Assembly (NCBI GenBank): GCA_038206235.1
Contig: JBBRBB010000036.1
Span: forward strand, 1-37,410
DNA: 37,410 nt
Direction: 5' to 3'
Source of the DNA: JBBRBB01 sp038206235
GTDB taxonomy: Bacteria > Bacteroidota > Bacteroidia > Chitinophagales > Chitinophagaceae
Each line of letters opens with the position of its first letter. The first letter of the stretch is position 1. Made by a program: the position numbers and the translations under genes. This document shows positions 15,865 to 25,276 of this stretch, in pieces. The notes below the pieces were generated by a model. The model worked only from the letters and a program-made list of their open reading frames with translations. It was not told where the DNA came from and did not search any database.

Positions 15865-16293
15865 TTATTTATCCACTGCGGTGTGTTCGGAGTGGTCATA
15901 AACGAAAAATTCGTATTGCGATGAAACGCTAACGAGTATTGAAAAGAGAGCAATGGTTGCGAGAGTTTCGGGGCTATTCGTATATTTTAAAAAGACATCT
16001 CTGAAAATAGTGTAGATAAGAAATGTTAGCACAATACCAACCCATAAAATAATCCAGAATATTTTCCCCCGTTTAGTTGTGCTGCGGGAAGCTAATAAAA
16101 AAAACACCAAGCACACAGGGGTAAAAAACAAAGCACTAATTCCTAAAGAATAAAAGAAAATCTGAAATATTATAAAAAATGAGAAATCTTTATTATGCAC
16201 TAAATGAAAGGTGGTAACTATGGCATTCACAGAAAAGGCGATTAAAAAAATTTTAACTACTAACTGCAAAGGCACTGATAATTTACGCAGCAT
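15865..16293 (-). CDS. Four-helix membrane protein, unknown
   Basis: 142 residues almost entirely in four transmembrane helices (about 11-29, 36-66, 77-95, 112-127), ending in a short charged tail (YDHSEHTAVDK). There are no conserved polar residues suggesting an enzyme and no recognised family. The gene stands alone, with about 250 bases of AT-rich sequence on its 3' side. Confidence 0.6.
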   Translation of the reverse strand: MLRKLSVPLQLVVKIFLIAFSVNAIVTTFHLVHNKDFSFFIIFQIFFYSLGISALFFTPVCLVFFLLASRSTTKRGKIFWIILWVGIVLTFLIYTIFRDVFLKYTNSPETLATIALFSILVSVSSQYEFFVYDHSEHTAVDK

Positions 16294-16476
16294 AAAACTT
16301 AGGTTTTGAAAAATTTAAAATTTATTTTTTTGTAAATCGCTAAAGTAAACCATGTACTGTGTTGTTACAACTTATTTTTTTAGTGAATCTTTTCATGCAT
16401 GATATGGATATTATGATATAAAAATTTCTTTTGAATTTTGAATAAAGATGCCAGTTTTAGAAACCGTATGCATTTA

Positions 16477-17326
16477 TTACTGCAATTTTCGGTAATACCG
16501 TACATAATCAATTTTGAAAACAAAGGGAAATTTTTTGTAATCAATAGCCTTGCCGCCGGTGCCGCCCATTGCAAGATTAAGAAGCAAATAAAAAGGCTTT
16601 GTAAAGGGCTCCCATTCTGCTTCGGTAATTTGCGAAGATTTGTAAGTTGCATAATTTTTATTATCGTAGAAATATTTTATTTGAGTTCTGTCCCATTCAA
16701 TTGCGTAGTTATGAAACTTTGTAGAAAGCGTAAAGAAATTAAAAGGAAGGTAGGGCGTTATAAGAGCCGTATCATCTCCTGAAACTGTTATGGTGTACAA
16801 ACTGCCGGTAATAAATTGAGGCGCCCAGCCAAGCCATTCAACAATATCTATTTCACCGCAGCCAGGCCATCCAATACTGTCACGATTTGCACCCAATGCC
16901 CATATCGCAGGCCATGCACCTTTTCCTTCAGGCATTTTTGCTCTTACTTCAACTCTTCCATATTTAATTTCTTCTTTGTCTTTTGTAATTACGCTGGCCG
17001 AAGTTATGGGGGTGATTTTGCGTACTGTCAAATCTTGCTGTAATCATAAGCATTCCGTTTTCTACTTTGCTGTTGCTCGTATCTGCTTCGGTATAATATT
17101 GCTTTTCATCATTCCTTATATATCCTTTTTCATACCCCCAATAAACAGGATTTGGTAAGCCTGTATAGTTAAATTCATCTGACCATATTAATATATAGCC
17201 GGGCTTGCCATACATAGAATAAGAATCTTCTGTGTCATCAAACGATGAAGATGCAGGCGTTGTAATATTTTCCTTTTTGCAGGCAATAATAGAAATGCAA
17301 AAAAACAATAGGATCCAATATTTCAT
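16477..17326 (-). pseudogene. GH16-family beta-glucanase-like lipoprotein, frameshifted
   Basis: The 5' part (17326 to about 17030) encodes a lipoprotein signal (ISIIACKKEN) and the N-terminus of a GH16 enzyme (LIWSDEFNYTG, YYTEADTSNSKVENGMLMITAR). The catalytic part continues in another frame (about 17031-16477): VITKDKEEIKYGRVEVRAKMP, then GEIDIVEWLG, which contains the GH16 E-X-D-X-X-E catalytic residues, and a normal C-terminus (FKIDYVRYYRKL). Removing one T after ITAR (near 17030) rejoins the two parts without loss. GH16 enzymes cut beta-1,3 or beta-1,3-1,4 glucans outside the cell. This is either a real recent inactivation or a single-base sequencing error; everything else is intact. 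Confidence 0.85.
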
Positions 17327-17686
17327 TGTGAGGAATTTTTAAAAAAATTAAAATAAAAGATAGTAATTAAATTTTTGAATGGTTAGAAAAATAGTTGTTT
17401 CGTTATTAATTTCACGCAGCTCGTTTTGCGGGTTTGCTGTTTTATATTTTTGATAAAACAATATAATCTTCGTCAAAAGCAGTGTTTTTAGTTTTAATAG
17501 TGATAAGCTTTACATGATGAAGATATAAAGCCCTTTAATCATTTCAGCATATATCCGAAAAAAACTCGTGACGTGCACAAATATGTTTTTTAAATGCTTA
17601 GCTTCTTCCAAGGAGTGATAGTTACTACTTGCTGAAATATTCCTTTCTTTGTATCACTATTATTTAAAAAAAATTCATCTGCCTCT
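17327..17686. other. Intergenic between divergent GH16 and nuclease genes
   Basis: AT-rich, no coding frame. On the minus strand, tactatcttttatt lies just upstream of the GH16 start, and on the plus strand ctttctttgtatcac lies about 35 bases before the nuclease start. Both are loosely like the Bacteroidota -7 element TAnnTTTG, so the two promoters are probably here. Confidence 0.35.
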
Positions 17687-18541
17687 ATGCTAAAGGCAAA
17701 CAAAATTCTTGCAGCAGCATCTTTATTTTTTGTGCTCTTCTATTCCTGTAAAAAAGAGACAACCACAACTGCGCCCCCGGTTTTTTTGGGTGATAATGAT
17801 AACCTGCTTATGGGTAATCCCGGCAATGCAATGGCTGATACAACTGATTATGATAATTACCTGATGATAAAAACATATTACACGCTCTCCTACTCACGTA
17901 CACGGGGAATACCCAATTGGGTAAGCTGGCATACACAAAATACCGATTTAGGAAATGTAAGCAGGCAGGAAGATTTCAGGGAAGATAATTCATTGCCCCA
18001 AAGCTGGTATCATGTAACTGATATAAGCTATTCATATAGCGGTTTTGAGAGAGGGCATAACTGTCCGTCTGCAGACCGCACCGCAACCATAGAAGCAAAT
18101 TCTTCTACTTTTTTTATGACGAATATAATACCACAGGCGCCCTATAATAATGAGTTTACCTGGATGAACATGGAAAATTATGCAAGAACACTGATAGACG
18201 CAGGTGATGAGTTATATACCATCATGGGTTCTTATGGTATGGGCGGAACAGGTTCTGATGGAACTAAAACAACGATAGATAACGGTCATGTTACAGTGCC
18301 CTCAAACATTTGGAAAGTAATTGTTGTATTGCCGCTAAATACAAATGATCTAAGCCGCGTGAATAATAATACCCGGGTTATTTCTGTTATCATACCCAAT
18401 ATAAATACCGGGCTTAGCAGCGATTGGAAAACTTACAGAACAAGCGTAGATGCAATAGAAGCTGCCGCGGGTCTTGATTTATTATCGAATATTTCTACCG
18501 CAATTCAGCAGGTAATTGAAGCCAGGGTTGATAACCAGTGA
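17687..18541 (+). CDS. Secreted DNA/RNA non-specific endonuclease (lipoprotein)
   Basis: 284 residues with a lipoprotein signal ending FYSC (Cys21). The catalytic motif of the His-Me finger family is present as ERGHNCPSADR (residues 121-131, His124), followed by the conserved Asn-containing TNIIPQAPYNNEFTWMNMENYAR that binds Mg. Family members usually have DRGH; the change to ERGH is unusual but conservative. The enzyme degrades DNA and RNA outside the cell, for nutrition or defence. It is divergent from the GH16 gene. The sugar-nonspecific fold is complete up to the C-terminus. Confidence 0.88.
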   Translation: MLKANKILAAASLFFVLFYSCKKETTTTAPPVFLGDNDNLLMGNPGNAMADTTDYDNYLMIKTYYTLSYSRTRGIPNWVSWHTQNTDLGNVSRQEDFREDNSLPQSWYHVTDISYSYSGFERGHNCPSADRTATIEANSSTFFMTNIIPQAPYNNEFTWMNMENYARTLIDAGDELYTIMGSYGMGGTGSDGTKTTIDNGHVTVPSNIWKVIVVLPLNTNDLSRVNNNTRVISVIIPNINTGLSSDWKTYRTSVDAIEAAAGLDLLSNISTAIQQVIEARVDNQ

Positions 18542-18599
18542 ATGTATTTTAATGCTCCTTTATTTTTTTTGCGATAATTTCTTTGAGTGGCATTTATTG

Positions 18600-18707
18600 A
18601 TGACTGATACATCGGGAAACATGGCGGCAGGAGATGAATTTGCTGCCGATAAAATTTATACACTCAACAAACCGAAAGAACAGCTGATAGAAATTATTGC
18701 AGAGTAA
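18600..18707 (+). CDS. Very short possible gene or gene remnant
   Basis: A 35-codon frame (MTDTSGNMAAGDEFAADKIY, then TLNKPKEQLIEIIAE) 25 bases before the acetate transporter. Its composition looks protein-like (acidic, no rare codons), as if it were the tail of a longer gene, but no upstream part is recognised. It could be a small protein, a leader or a remnant. Low confidence. Confidence 0.3.
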   Translation: MTDTSGNMAAGDEFAADKIYTLNKPKEQLIEIIAE

Positions 18708-18732
18708 TAACTTTATTTAAAATAAAAATAAA

Positions 18733-19320
18733 ATGGAACCCACTCAATTGATTGTAAAAGATAGCAGCGCAAACCCTGCTCCATTAGGTTTGTTTGGTTT
18801 TGGTATCACCACTGTTTTATTAAATCTTCACAATGCCGGTTTTTATGAAATGAATTCCATGATTCTTGCAATGGGCATTTTTTATGGAGGGCTTGCACAA
18901 ATTATTGCAGGTGTTCTTGAAGCAAAGAAAAACAACACGTTTGGTTTCACGGCGTTCACATCTTATGGTTTCTTCTGGGTCTCATTGGTCGCATTAATTG
19001 TAATACCAAAATTGGGATGGGCAGTTGCTGCAACATCAACAGGCATGGCATGTTACCTTACTATGTGGGGCATCTTCACATTTCTATTACTGATAGCAAC
19101 ATTTCGCATAAGCAAGGCATTGCAATTTGTTTTTGCAACATTAACGATACTCTTTTTTTTATTAGCAATTGGCGATGCTGCAGGCAATACAGCCATCATA
19201 CAATTTGCAGGCTACGAGGGAATTGTTTGCGGCTTATCTGCTATTTATACCGGAGCTGCAAACCTGCTCAACGAAGTGTATAAGAGAACTGTACTGCCTG
19301 TTGGTCTTGTGCATAGCTAA
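18733..19320 (+). CDS. satP: Acetate/succinate uptake transporter, SatP/GPR1/FUN34 family
   Basis: 195 residues with six transmembrane helices. The N-terminal NPAPLGLFGFGITTVLLNLHN is the family signature (NPAPLGL), and the second helix carries the typical GGLAQIIAG. SatP-type proteins are small channels or proton symporters for acetate and succinate in the inner membrane. The gene stands alone apart from a 35-codon frame just upstream. Identity of the family is firm; the substrate is assigned by family. Confidence 0.88.
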   Translation: MEPTQLIVKDSSANPAPLGLFGFGITTVLLNLHNAGFYEMNSMILAMGIFYGGLAQIIAGVLEAKKNNTFGFTAFTSYGFFWVSLVALIVIPKLGWAVAATSTGMACYLTMWGIFTFLLLIATFRISKALQFVFATLTILFFLLAIGDAAGNTAIIQFAGYEGIVCGLSAIYTGAANLLNEVYKRTVLPVGLVHS

Positions 19321-19337
19321 ATTTATAACGCCAAGCT

Positions 19338-19428
19338 GGATATGCAGCTAAATTGTGCGCAGCATCCTGTGGAAAAAATAAAAAATTGAAACCCGGCTTC
19401 CGTCTGTCCTCATGTTAGCTGCATACCC
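19338..19428. repeat. Inverted repeat downstream of satP
   Basis: A 14-base arm (19338-19351, ggatatgcagctaa) matches the complement of 19415-19428 at 13 of 14 positions, across 63 bases. It lies between two convergent genes. It is too widely spaced for a simple terminator and may be a relic of a palindromic element or a shared 3' structure. Confidence 0.35.
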
Positions 19429-19480
19429 TTTTACAAACTGTCACCGAAAGCTCTTCGATATTTGTAAGAGTGTAACAATA

Positions 19481-20719
19481 TTAAAATCGTAAATATCTTG
19501 TTGCATTTATTCTTAATTCAAGTCTGAACTCGTCAAATTTTTTATCTGTTGTTGCAAGTATTGTCGGCGAACCATTGAGCAAATGATGTGCATATTCCAA
19601 ATGAAAGTTTACCAATTTGTTTGTGAATGGTAAGTTGTAATTGATGCCTAATTTAATTGCCTGTTCGGTTGCCGATGCTGTCGGGTTAGAAAGATTTACC
19701 AAGTCGTAACGTACAAAAGGAACAAGGTCACCTAAATTTTTTTTGTCAAACACTTGAAACTGTAATTGTCCGTACCCGCCTGCAACATTTAATTTTTGGT
19801 CGGAGTAAATGGAATAAATTGCTTCGTACTCTAAAGTATAAAAATGTTTTCCCAAAGTGTTAGTGTAATCTGCATTGTTTTCAAATGTCAGTTTGTTTCC
19901 TGTTGCTGGTGTGCTCCCTAAAAAATTGTTGCAGATACCTGATACAAGTGCAAATGATTTGCCTTTGATGTTTCCTGTATGGTCAATTGCAAAACCAATA
20001 TTTAATTTCTGATTGCTGCTGTCTGTTGGTTGCAAAATTATTTGCGTAATTTTTATTGCCTGTGCATTCCAAAATTGAAAACTTGGTTTGTCCTGATTGA
20101 GTGAACCTCTGTTGTCTTGCAGTGATGCCTGTAAAAATGTTTTCTTACTTATTTGTGATTGAATTTCAAATCCCCATTGTGTACCGAAACTGTTTGTTGA
20201 ACCGTGTTGCTCCAAAATCAAGCTCCGGTTGATTGTCGGAAGATTACCTGACGACAAATTATCTTCTCTTGAAAGTATGCAAGTGTTTTCTCCAAACAAT
20301 ATCCTGAATTTGTTTGGGTCTTTTGCGTTTTGAAATGATACAAAAAGGTTTTCCCAAATTTTAAAACGCTTGCTGTCCTTAAAAAAATTATTGTCGGTAA
20401 AATCAACTTCATACACTAATGCCGTTCGGTATTTATTTCCATTAATCAAAAAGTTGTAAGAAGGAAATTTGAATTCCATGCCTTGCCTTACTCTGCGCCA
20501 CGCAGGTTTTGTATTTCCTGCAAAGAGCCTTTCAGCATAAGCCCACGTTGTCAATGTAAAGTCCACATTTCTATATTGTAGTCCTGCGTCTTTATCATAT
20601 TGAAACGGATGCGGACGGGTTGCACTATCTTTTAAAGTGATTTTGCTTTGCGTACTATCTGTTTGCGCAAATGCTGAACAAGAGCAAAATAAAATTGCTA
20701 TAAGAAATAGTTTTTTCAT
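19481..20719 (-). CDS. Outer-membrane beta-barrel protein, porin-like
   Basis: 412 residues from ATG 20719, chosen over an upstream ATG because it gives a clean signal peptide (MKKLFLIAILFCSCSAFAQ) and overlaps the preceding stop by four bases (ATGA), as in translational coupling. The mature protein is beta-rich with alternating aromatic residues (FLINGNKYRTALVYEVDFTD, FHLEYAHHLL) and ends in a C-terminal aromatic (ATRYLRF), as expected for an outer-membrane barrel. No specific family recognised. It is coupled to the ferric-reductase-like gene, suggesting a joint role in iron or redox-linked transport. Confidence 0.75.
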   Translation of the reverse strand: MKKLFLIAILFCSCSAFAQTDSTQSKITLKDSATRPHPFQYDKDAGLQYRNVDFTLTTWAYAERLFAGNTKPAWRRVRQGMEFKFPSYNFLINGNKYRTALVYEVDFTDNNFFKDSKRFKIWENLFVSFQNAKDPNKFRILFGENTCILSREDNLSSGNLPTINRSLILEQHGSTNSFGTQWGFEIQSQISKKTFLQASLQDNRGSLNQDKPSFQFWNAQAIKITQIILQPTDSSNQKLNIGFAIDHTGNIKGKSFALVSGICNNFLGSTPATGNKLTFENNADYTNTLGKHFYTLEYEAIYSIYSDQKLNVAGGYGQLQFQVFDKKNLGDLVPFVRYDLVNLSNPTASATEQAIKLGINYNLPFTNKLVNFHLEYAHHLLNGSPTILATTDKKFDEFRLELRINATRYLRF

Positions 20720-21306
20720 TTTACTTTCTTTGTTTGCAAATGATATTTGTAACGAAGGATTGTTGCAATGATTAAAATGACTGCACATAATTCTGACACT
20801 AATTTTTCTGTGTCAAAGAAATCAACTGGTCTGTCTTTTAATTTTGGGTCAAGCACAATGCCGTGAACAATAAATAAAAGTGCCGTGCAGTATGAAATGA
20901 GATGAATGTTTTTCCATGTTCGGAAACTCATTTTCTTTTTTATCACTTTTTGCGTTGTGATAATCACGGTGATTACAGCAAACATTGCCAATGTGCCAAA
21001 CGCAACAAATAATTTTTGATGCGGTGCATTGATTGGGAAAATGATGTCAGTGAATTTGAATTTTGTTGCGGGGTCAAAAAGTAAAAGTGTGGGATGCAGC
21101 AGCACTAACAACAAAGCAACATAAGCTGTCCAATTGTGTAAGTCAAGGATGCTGATTTGTTTGATACGGTCTGGTAACTTTTTCCAATAGTTATGCCTTT
21201 TGTAAGCTGTGCCAAGCATCATTCCCAAAAGAATATTGAAAGTGAGGACACCAGTTGCAATAAGCCCTGTGTAATTTGATAATTGAAGAAATGGAAAACC
21301 TGTCAT
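20716..21306 (-). CDS. Ferric-reductase-like transmembrane protein
   Basis: 196 residues with about five to six transmembrane helices. The pattern LHNWTAYVALLLVLLHPTLLL and WKNIHLISYCTALLFIVHGIV, with paired histidines in neighbouring helices, is that of the ferric reductase/MsrQ-type heme b transmembrane domain. It lacks the FAD/NAD(P)H domain, so electrons must come from a partner. Its stop overlaps the start of the outer-membrane protein gene. Family members include heme-binding membrane subunits that reduce metals or periplasmic proteins; which applies here is not known. Confidence 0.8.
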   Translation of the reverse strand: MTGFPFLQLSNYTGLIATGVLTFNILLGMMLGTAYKRHNYWKKLPDRIKQISILDLHNWTAYVALLLVLLHPTLLLFDPATKFKFTDIIFPINAPHQKLFVAFGTLAMFAVITVIITTQKVIKKKMSFRTWKNIHLISYCTALLFIVHGIVLDPKLKDRPVDFFDTEKLVSELCAVILIIATILRYKYHLQTKKVK

Positions 21307-21381
21307 TGTGATTTTTTGTTTGAACTAATACAAATAGATATTACTCCGCAATGCGGAATAAAACAGTTCATCTCAAAAAAA

Positions 21382-21687
21382 TCAAATCAGGAAAGTGGAG
21401 TTAAGCAGATAAAGTTTATCAGGCGGGTCATCGTCTGCACAGAAAGAAAATGAAACAGCCTTTGCAGAAACGAAGTAAGCTGATTGTAAGTTGACAAAGA
21501 AAGTTTGAAGTTCTATTGACGTGTCAATGTGTGATGTGAAATTGTCAACCGTTTTAACACAAGTAATATAGGAATGATTTTCTTTGGCATAGTTCTGTTT
21601 GCACTCTTTGGTGTCCCACTCAAATACAGAAGTGAAGTAGCAAAAACTTGCCAGTAAAAGCAATATGAATTTTATTCTGTGTTCCAC
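21382..21687 (-). CDS. Small secreted protein, weakly like HYC_CC_PP proteins
   Basis: 101 residues, signal-like N-terminus (HRIKFILLLLASFCYFTSVFEW), a cysteine-containing middle (KECKQNYAKE, SYITCVKTVD) and a C-terminus PPDKLYLLNSTFLI that resembles the tail of small Bacteroidota HYC_CC_PP proteins, which often lie beside outer-membrane metal transport genes. The HYC motif itself is missing. It precedes the ferric-reductase-like gene by about 75 bases on the same strand and may belong to that unit. Confidence 0.5.
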   Translation of the reverse strand: MEHRIKFILLLLASFCYFTSVFEWDTKECKQNYAKENHSYITCVKTVDNFTSHIDTSIELQTFFVNLQSAYFVSAKAVSFSFCADDDPPDKLYLLNSTFLI

Positions 21688-21854
21688 AAGACAAATATAA
21701 CTTTTAAAGTCGTAGGTTAATTATGCTCAATTGGTTAGTCTGGATAAATACAGTGAGTGAAACAAAAAAAGGAATGTAAATAATTGAATGAATTTATAAA
21801 TAAGAAAAATATTATTGGCCTGCGAAAATTATTTGGGAATTAAATAAAGATGCA

Positions 21855-22025
21855 TTAAGTGATTTTTACCCAGCCTGCATAATCAAACATGGTTTGATGC
21901 TCATCAAACATATCATTGCCTTGGTTTGTAAATTCCCGCATTGCTTTCTTTTGCTGATGCCGGTAATAAGTAAGCACTGCTGCTGTAACACCTGCAACTG
22001 TAATAAGTATTAAAATCTTTTTCAT
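21855..22025 (-). CDS. Small single-pass membrane protein
   Basis: 56 residues from ATG 22025 (MKKILILITVAGVTAAVLTY), chosen over an ATG seven codons upstream because it directly begins the hydrophobic segment. A basic stretch (RHQQKKAMREF) and an acidic tail (DMFDEHQTMFDYAGWVKIT) follow. Small anchored proteins of this type are common and unassigned. Nothing near it suggests a partner. Confidence 0.5.
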   Translation of the reverse strand: MKKILILITVAGVTAAVLTYYRHQQKKAMREFTNQGNDMFDEHQTMFDYAGWVKIT

Positions 22026-22111
22026 TTTTATATTCATTGGGTGCAAAGTTAAATGTTACACCTTATCGCTGCATTATTAAATGCTTAAAAAGTTCTGCGA
22101 TTTGTTTTAAT

Positions 22112-23761
22112 TTATTTAAACATTTTTTTTGCCATCGCTGAATCACGGCCATAAATATCATCACGAAAATTAAGCAGCTCGTTTTCATCAACCCATGCCG
22201 TGTAATAGGTAATGAATACGGGAACAGGGTTTTTTATTTTCACTGATCGGGTACTATCATTATTCATTGCCTCAGCAATTTTTTCGGGTGGCCAATTGCT
22301 ATCATCCTTCAAAAGATATTGAGCCATTTTTTCCGGTTCGCTCAAACGTATGCAACCATGACTGAAAGCTCTTTTGTCTTTACTAAAAAGACTTTTAGAA
22401 GGAGTATCATGAAAATAAATATCATAGCTGTTGGGAAATAAAAACTTTACATGCCCCAACGCATTTTTTTCTCCGGGCAATTGTCTTATAACCGGCAGCC
22501 CGCCTGCATTTCCTGTAATCTCCATATTTTGCTGAGCCAGGTAATTATGGTTGCGGGAAATATGAGGCAGTATTTCTTTTTTTACAATGCTCGCCGGTAC
22601 GTTCCAGTAAGGATTAAAAATGATTTCGCTTAAATTACCTGTAAACAACACAGTGTTGTGACCCTCTTTTCCAACAACAACAACCATATCAAATATTTTA
22701 TTTTTCCCTTCCAAAACATGCAAAGTGAATTCAGGAATATTTACAAGAATAAGTTTACCGGCAGGCTCCTGCGGCATCCAGCGCATACGGTTTAGGTTTA
22801 CTAAAATATGTTGAAGTCTTTGCTCTGCGGGTATATTAAGATCTTTCAAAAGCCCATCTGTAATTGTACCGGTTTGTGTATAACCCAACCCTTGCTGAAA
22901 ATGTTTTATGGCAGCTTCCAGTGTGTCATTGAAAACCCGGGTAGTATCTTGCCCTGCCATATCACCTGAAATTTGTAATCGTTTCTTTAAGACAACAATC
23001 AATGGAGATGAGGAACCTTTTTTATATTGTTTGGCATCGCCCGTTAACTGAGGCCAGCCGCCACTTTGCACTATCTGAGAATATTTCATTAATTCAGCCT
23101 TCAGTGATTTATACTGCTGGTTTATATCTTCAAAATATTTATCATCCTTATGTTTCTTGTTAATCAATGAATCTGCCAATGCCAGCACATCTTCTTTTTT
23201 TAAGGGTATAAACCGCTCCATTTCTTTACGCTTCACATAGCCCTTCTCATAATTACTGAGTATGTATTCAATAAAATGCTGCGTTAGCAAAAGTTCAATA
23301 GTCAGGATTGATTTATCTGAAGCGCTTACGGTAAGCGAATCTTCTGTTACAAGCGCCTGCATCTTTTTTTCCAGCGAATTATTTTTTAATGATGTATCGC
23401 CTTCAGAAATAGCATAATTATTCAGGTTCCAGAATCCAAACGCCTGTTCTGTTAAGCCATCCGTTGAAAACCATGCATACTGGTAATTCCTTGCATTGTA
23501 AAAGCTTCTCATGCGGCGTATTAAAGAATCAGGTAATTTATTTTCACCAATAAATTTTTCCATGTCCATGCTATCGAGAAAAAGATTACTGTAAGAATTT
23601 TCAGGAGTAATGCTCTTATCCCGTTTGCTAACCTTTTTTTCTAATTCCGATTTTGATTTCTTCTCTTTTTCCTTCTCGGGAATGTTGGAGTTTTCAGTAA
23701 TACCGTTGCAGGCAGCAAGAAAGCTGCACACAATAGCAATATAATTAAGTGTTCTTTTCAT
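22112..23761 (-). CDS. L,D-transpeptidase (YcbB-like) lipoprotein
   Basis: 549 residues. A lipoprotein signal (FLAACNG, Cys18) is followed by a charged linker, an alpha-helical region, a peptidoglycan-binding-type domain (about 240-300: SSPLIVVLKKRLQISGDM, AIKHFQQGLGYTQTGTI) and a YkuD catalytic domain with the H..(S)HGCIRL motif (catalytic Cys470). These enzymes form 3-3 cross-links or attach proteins to peptidoglycan in the periplasm. Length and domain order match the long YcbB-type family. The gene is monocistronic and divergent from the amidohydrolase. Confidence 0.92.
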   Translation of the reverse strand: MKRTLNYIAIVCSFLAACNGITENSNIPEKEKEKKSKSELEKKVSKRDKSITPENSYSNLFLDSMDMEKFIGENKLPDSLIRRMRSFYNARNYQYAWFSTDGLTEQAFGFWNLNNYAISEGDTSLKNNSLEKKMQALVTEDSLTVSASDKSILTIELLLTQHFIEYILSNYEKGYVKRKEMERFIPLKKEDVLALADSLINKKHKDDKYFEDINQQYKSLKAELMKYSQIVQSGGWPQLTGDAKQYKKGSSSPLIVVLKKRLQISGDMAGQDTTRVFNDTLEAAIKHFQQGLGYTQTGTITDGLLKDLNIPAEQRLQHILVNLNRMRWMPQEPAGKLILVNIPEFTLHVLEGKNKIFDMVVVVGKEGHNTVLFTGNLSEIIFNPYWNVPASIVKKEILPHISRNHNYLAQQNMEITGNAGGLPVIRQLPGEKNALGHVKFLFPNSYDIYFHDTPSKSLFSKDKRAFSHGCIRLSEPEKMAQYLLKDDSNWPPEKIAEAMNNDSTRSVKIKNPVPVFITYYTAWVDENELLNFRDDIYGRDSAMAKKMFK

Positions 23762-23913
23762 AAGTGCGATTTTGTTTGCAAAAGCCGTGCTAATGTAATA
23801 AATATACGGAGAGAAAATAAGCAGCAGAGAATTTATGTCCTTTTTTTGATGAGTTTGTTCAGCGGTAAACGAAATAAAAATTTAGCTGCTATCTTTCCGC
23901 ACAAATTCCTTTT

Positions 23914-25062
23914 ATGATTAGCAGGTTCAAACTTGTTATTGTGTGTATTTTGCTATTGCCCGCGTTGCAGTGCAAAGCGCAGGCTAATCAGCATATAGAT
24001 TTTGTAGAATACGATCCCATTTCTACGCTGGTTGTGCCACAACATCCGTTGCTCAAAGCAAAGTTTCCTTTTATTGATGTGCACAATCATCAGTGGGAGG
24101 TACCCAATCAAAATATTCCTCAACTGTTTTCTGAAATGGACAGCCTTAATATGATGGTGATGGTAAACTTAAGCGGCAGAAGTTACAAAGAAACGAAAGC
24201 AGTGAATGGCGAGTTCGATGTACAGGATCACTCATACCTGTTGCATTCAATGGAAAATGTGAAGAAGACAGATGCACGGCGTTTGCTATTTTTCACAAAC
24301 ATCTCTTTTGTTGGTTTTGGTGAACCCGGCTGGACTGAAAAAACATTGCGTGAACTGGAAAGCGATATAAAGGCAGGTGCATGCGGACTTAAAATTTATA
24401 AAGACCTCGGATTTTATTTCAAAGATGAGAAAGGAAAAATGATTGCCATTGATGATGCAAGACTTGATCCTGTCTGGGATAAATGCGGTGAATTAAAAAT
24501 TCCTGTGCTCATTCATTCTGCGGATCCAAAACCTTTCTGGTTTCCTTTTGACAAACACAATGAACGCTGGCTCGAACTTGCTACACATCCCGACCGTAAG
24601 CGAAGTGATACTGATCCTGCGCCCTGGGATACATTGATAGCTGAGCAACACCGTGTGTTTAAAAAACATCCCAACACAACATTCATTGCTGCACATTTCG
24701 GCTGGTATGCAAATGATCTTGCAACGCTTGGAAAATTATTGGATGATATGCCAAATGTGTACACAGAGTTCGGCGCAGTGATAGCAGAATTAGGCAGGCA
24801 GCCCCGTGCCGCAAAAGCTTTCTTTGAAAAATATCAGGATAGAATTTTATTTGGGAAAGACAGTTGGGTTCCATCAGAGTATGCCACTTATTTCCGTGTG
24901 CTCGAAACCGAAGATGAATATTTTCCGTATCACAAAAAATATCACGCCTTTTGGGCAATGTATGGTATGGGTTTGCCCGATGATATACTCAAAAAAATTT
25001 ATTACAAAAATGCATTGAAGATTATTCCGGGTATTGATAAGAGTATGTTTTTGACTGATTAG
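23914..25062 (+). CDS. Secreted amidohydrolase-2 family hydrolase
   Basis: 382 residues with an N-terminal signal (LLLPALQCKAQA). Metal-binding residues of the amidohydrolase TIM barrel are visible: FIDVHNHQ (His57, His59), IPVLIHSADP, TFIAAHFGWYAND and ILFGKDSW (Asp). The pattern fits the amidohydrolase-2 group (relatives of ACMSD and hydroxy-aromatic decarboxylases) rather than ureases. It is likely exported and may act on a small aromatic or sugar-derived carboxylate; the substrate is unknown. A hairpin lies 14 bases past its stop. Confidence 0.85.
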   Translation: MISRFKLVIVCILLLPALQCKAQANQHIDFVEYDPISTLVVPQHPLLKAKFPFIDVHNHQWEVPNQNIPQLFSEMDSLNMMVMVNLSGRSYKETKAVNGEFDVQDHSYLLHSMENVKKTDARRLLFFTNISFVGFGEPGWTEKTLRELESDIKAGACGLKIYKDLGFYFKDEKGKMIAIDDARLDPVWDKCGELKIPVLIHSADPKPFWFPFDKHNERWLELATHPDRKRSDTDPAPWDTLIAEQHRVFKKHPNTTFIAAHFGWYANDLATLGKLLDDMPNVYTEFGAVIAELGRQPRAAKAFFEKYQDRILFGKDSWVPSEYATYFRVLETEDEYFPYHKKYHAFWAMYGMGLPDDILKKIYYKNALKIIPGIDKSMFLTD

Positions 25063-25076
25063 AATTTTCATGTACT

Positions 25077-25121
25077 CGTCTGCAGAACTATTATTCAGCG
25101 CAGCTTTAGTTCCAGCAGACG
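25077..25121. terminator. Hairpin after the amidohydrolase gene
   Basis: cgtctgc (25077-25083) pairs with gcagacg (25115-25121), and aacta with tagtt inside a small bulge, around a 16-base loop. It lies 14 bases past the stop codon, so it probably ends that transcript, though no T-run follows. The 25122-25276 gap holds gcagcggttacgggcagacg (25171-25190), which recalls the interior of the array repeats. Confidence 0.45.
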
Positions 25122-25276
25122 ATTAACGTCAGGCAATTGAACAAACAATGACCTTTTATTTATAAATTTAGCAGCGGTTACGGGCAGACGGAATGCTAAT
25201 ATCCCACCTGAACCAATATCTGTTTGTTGCGAAATTGTACCAACAATAAATAAATTTACGAAGTAGTTATAATAAA

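Noticed and set aside
18516..18707. Longer version of the short frame before satP
   Set aside because: The upstream part overlaps the nuclease gene in another frame and is hydrophobic without a sensible signal sequence; only the part from 18600 is worth noting.
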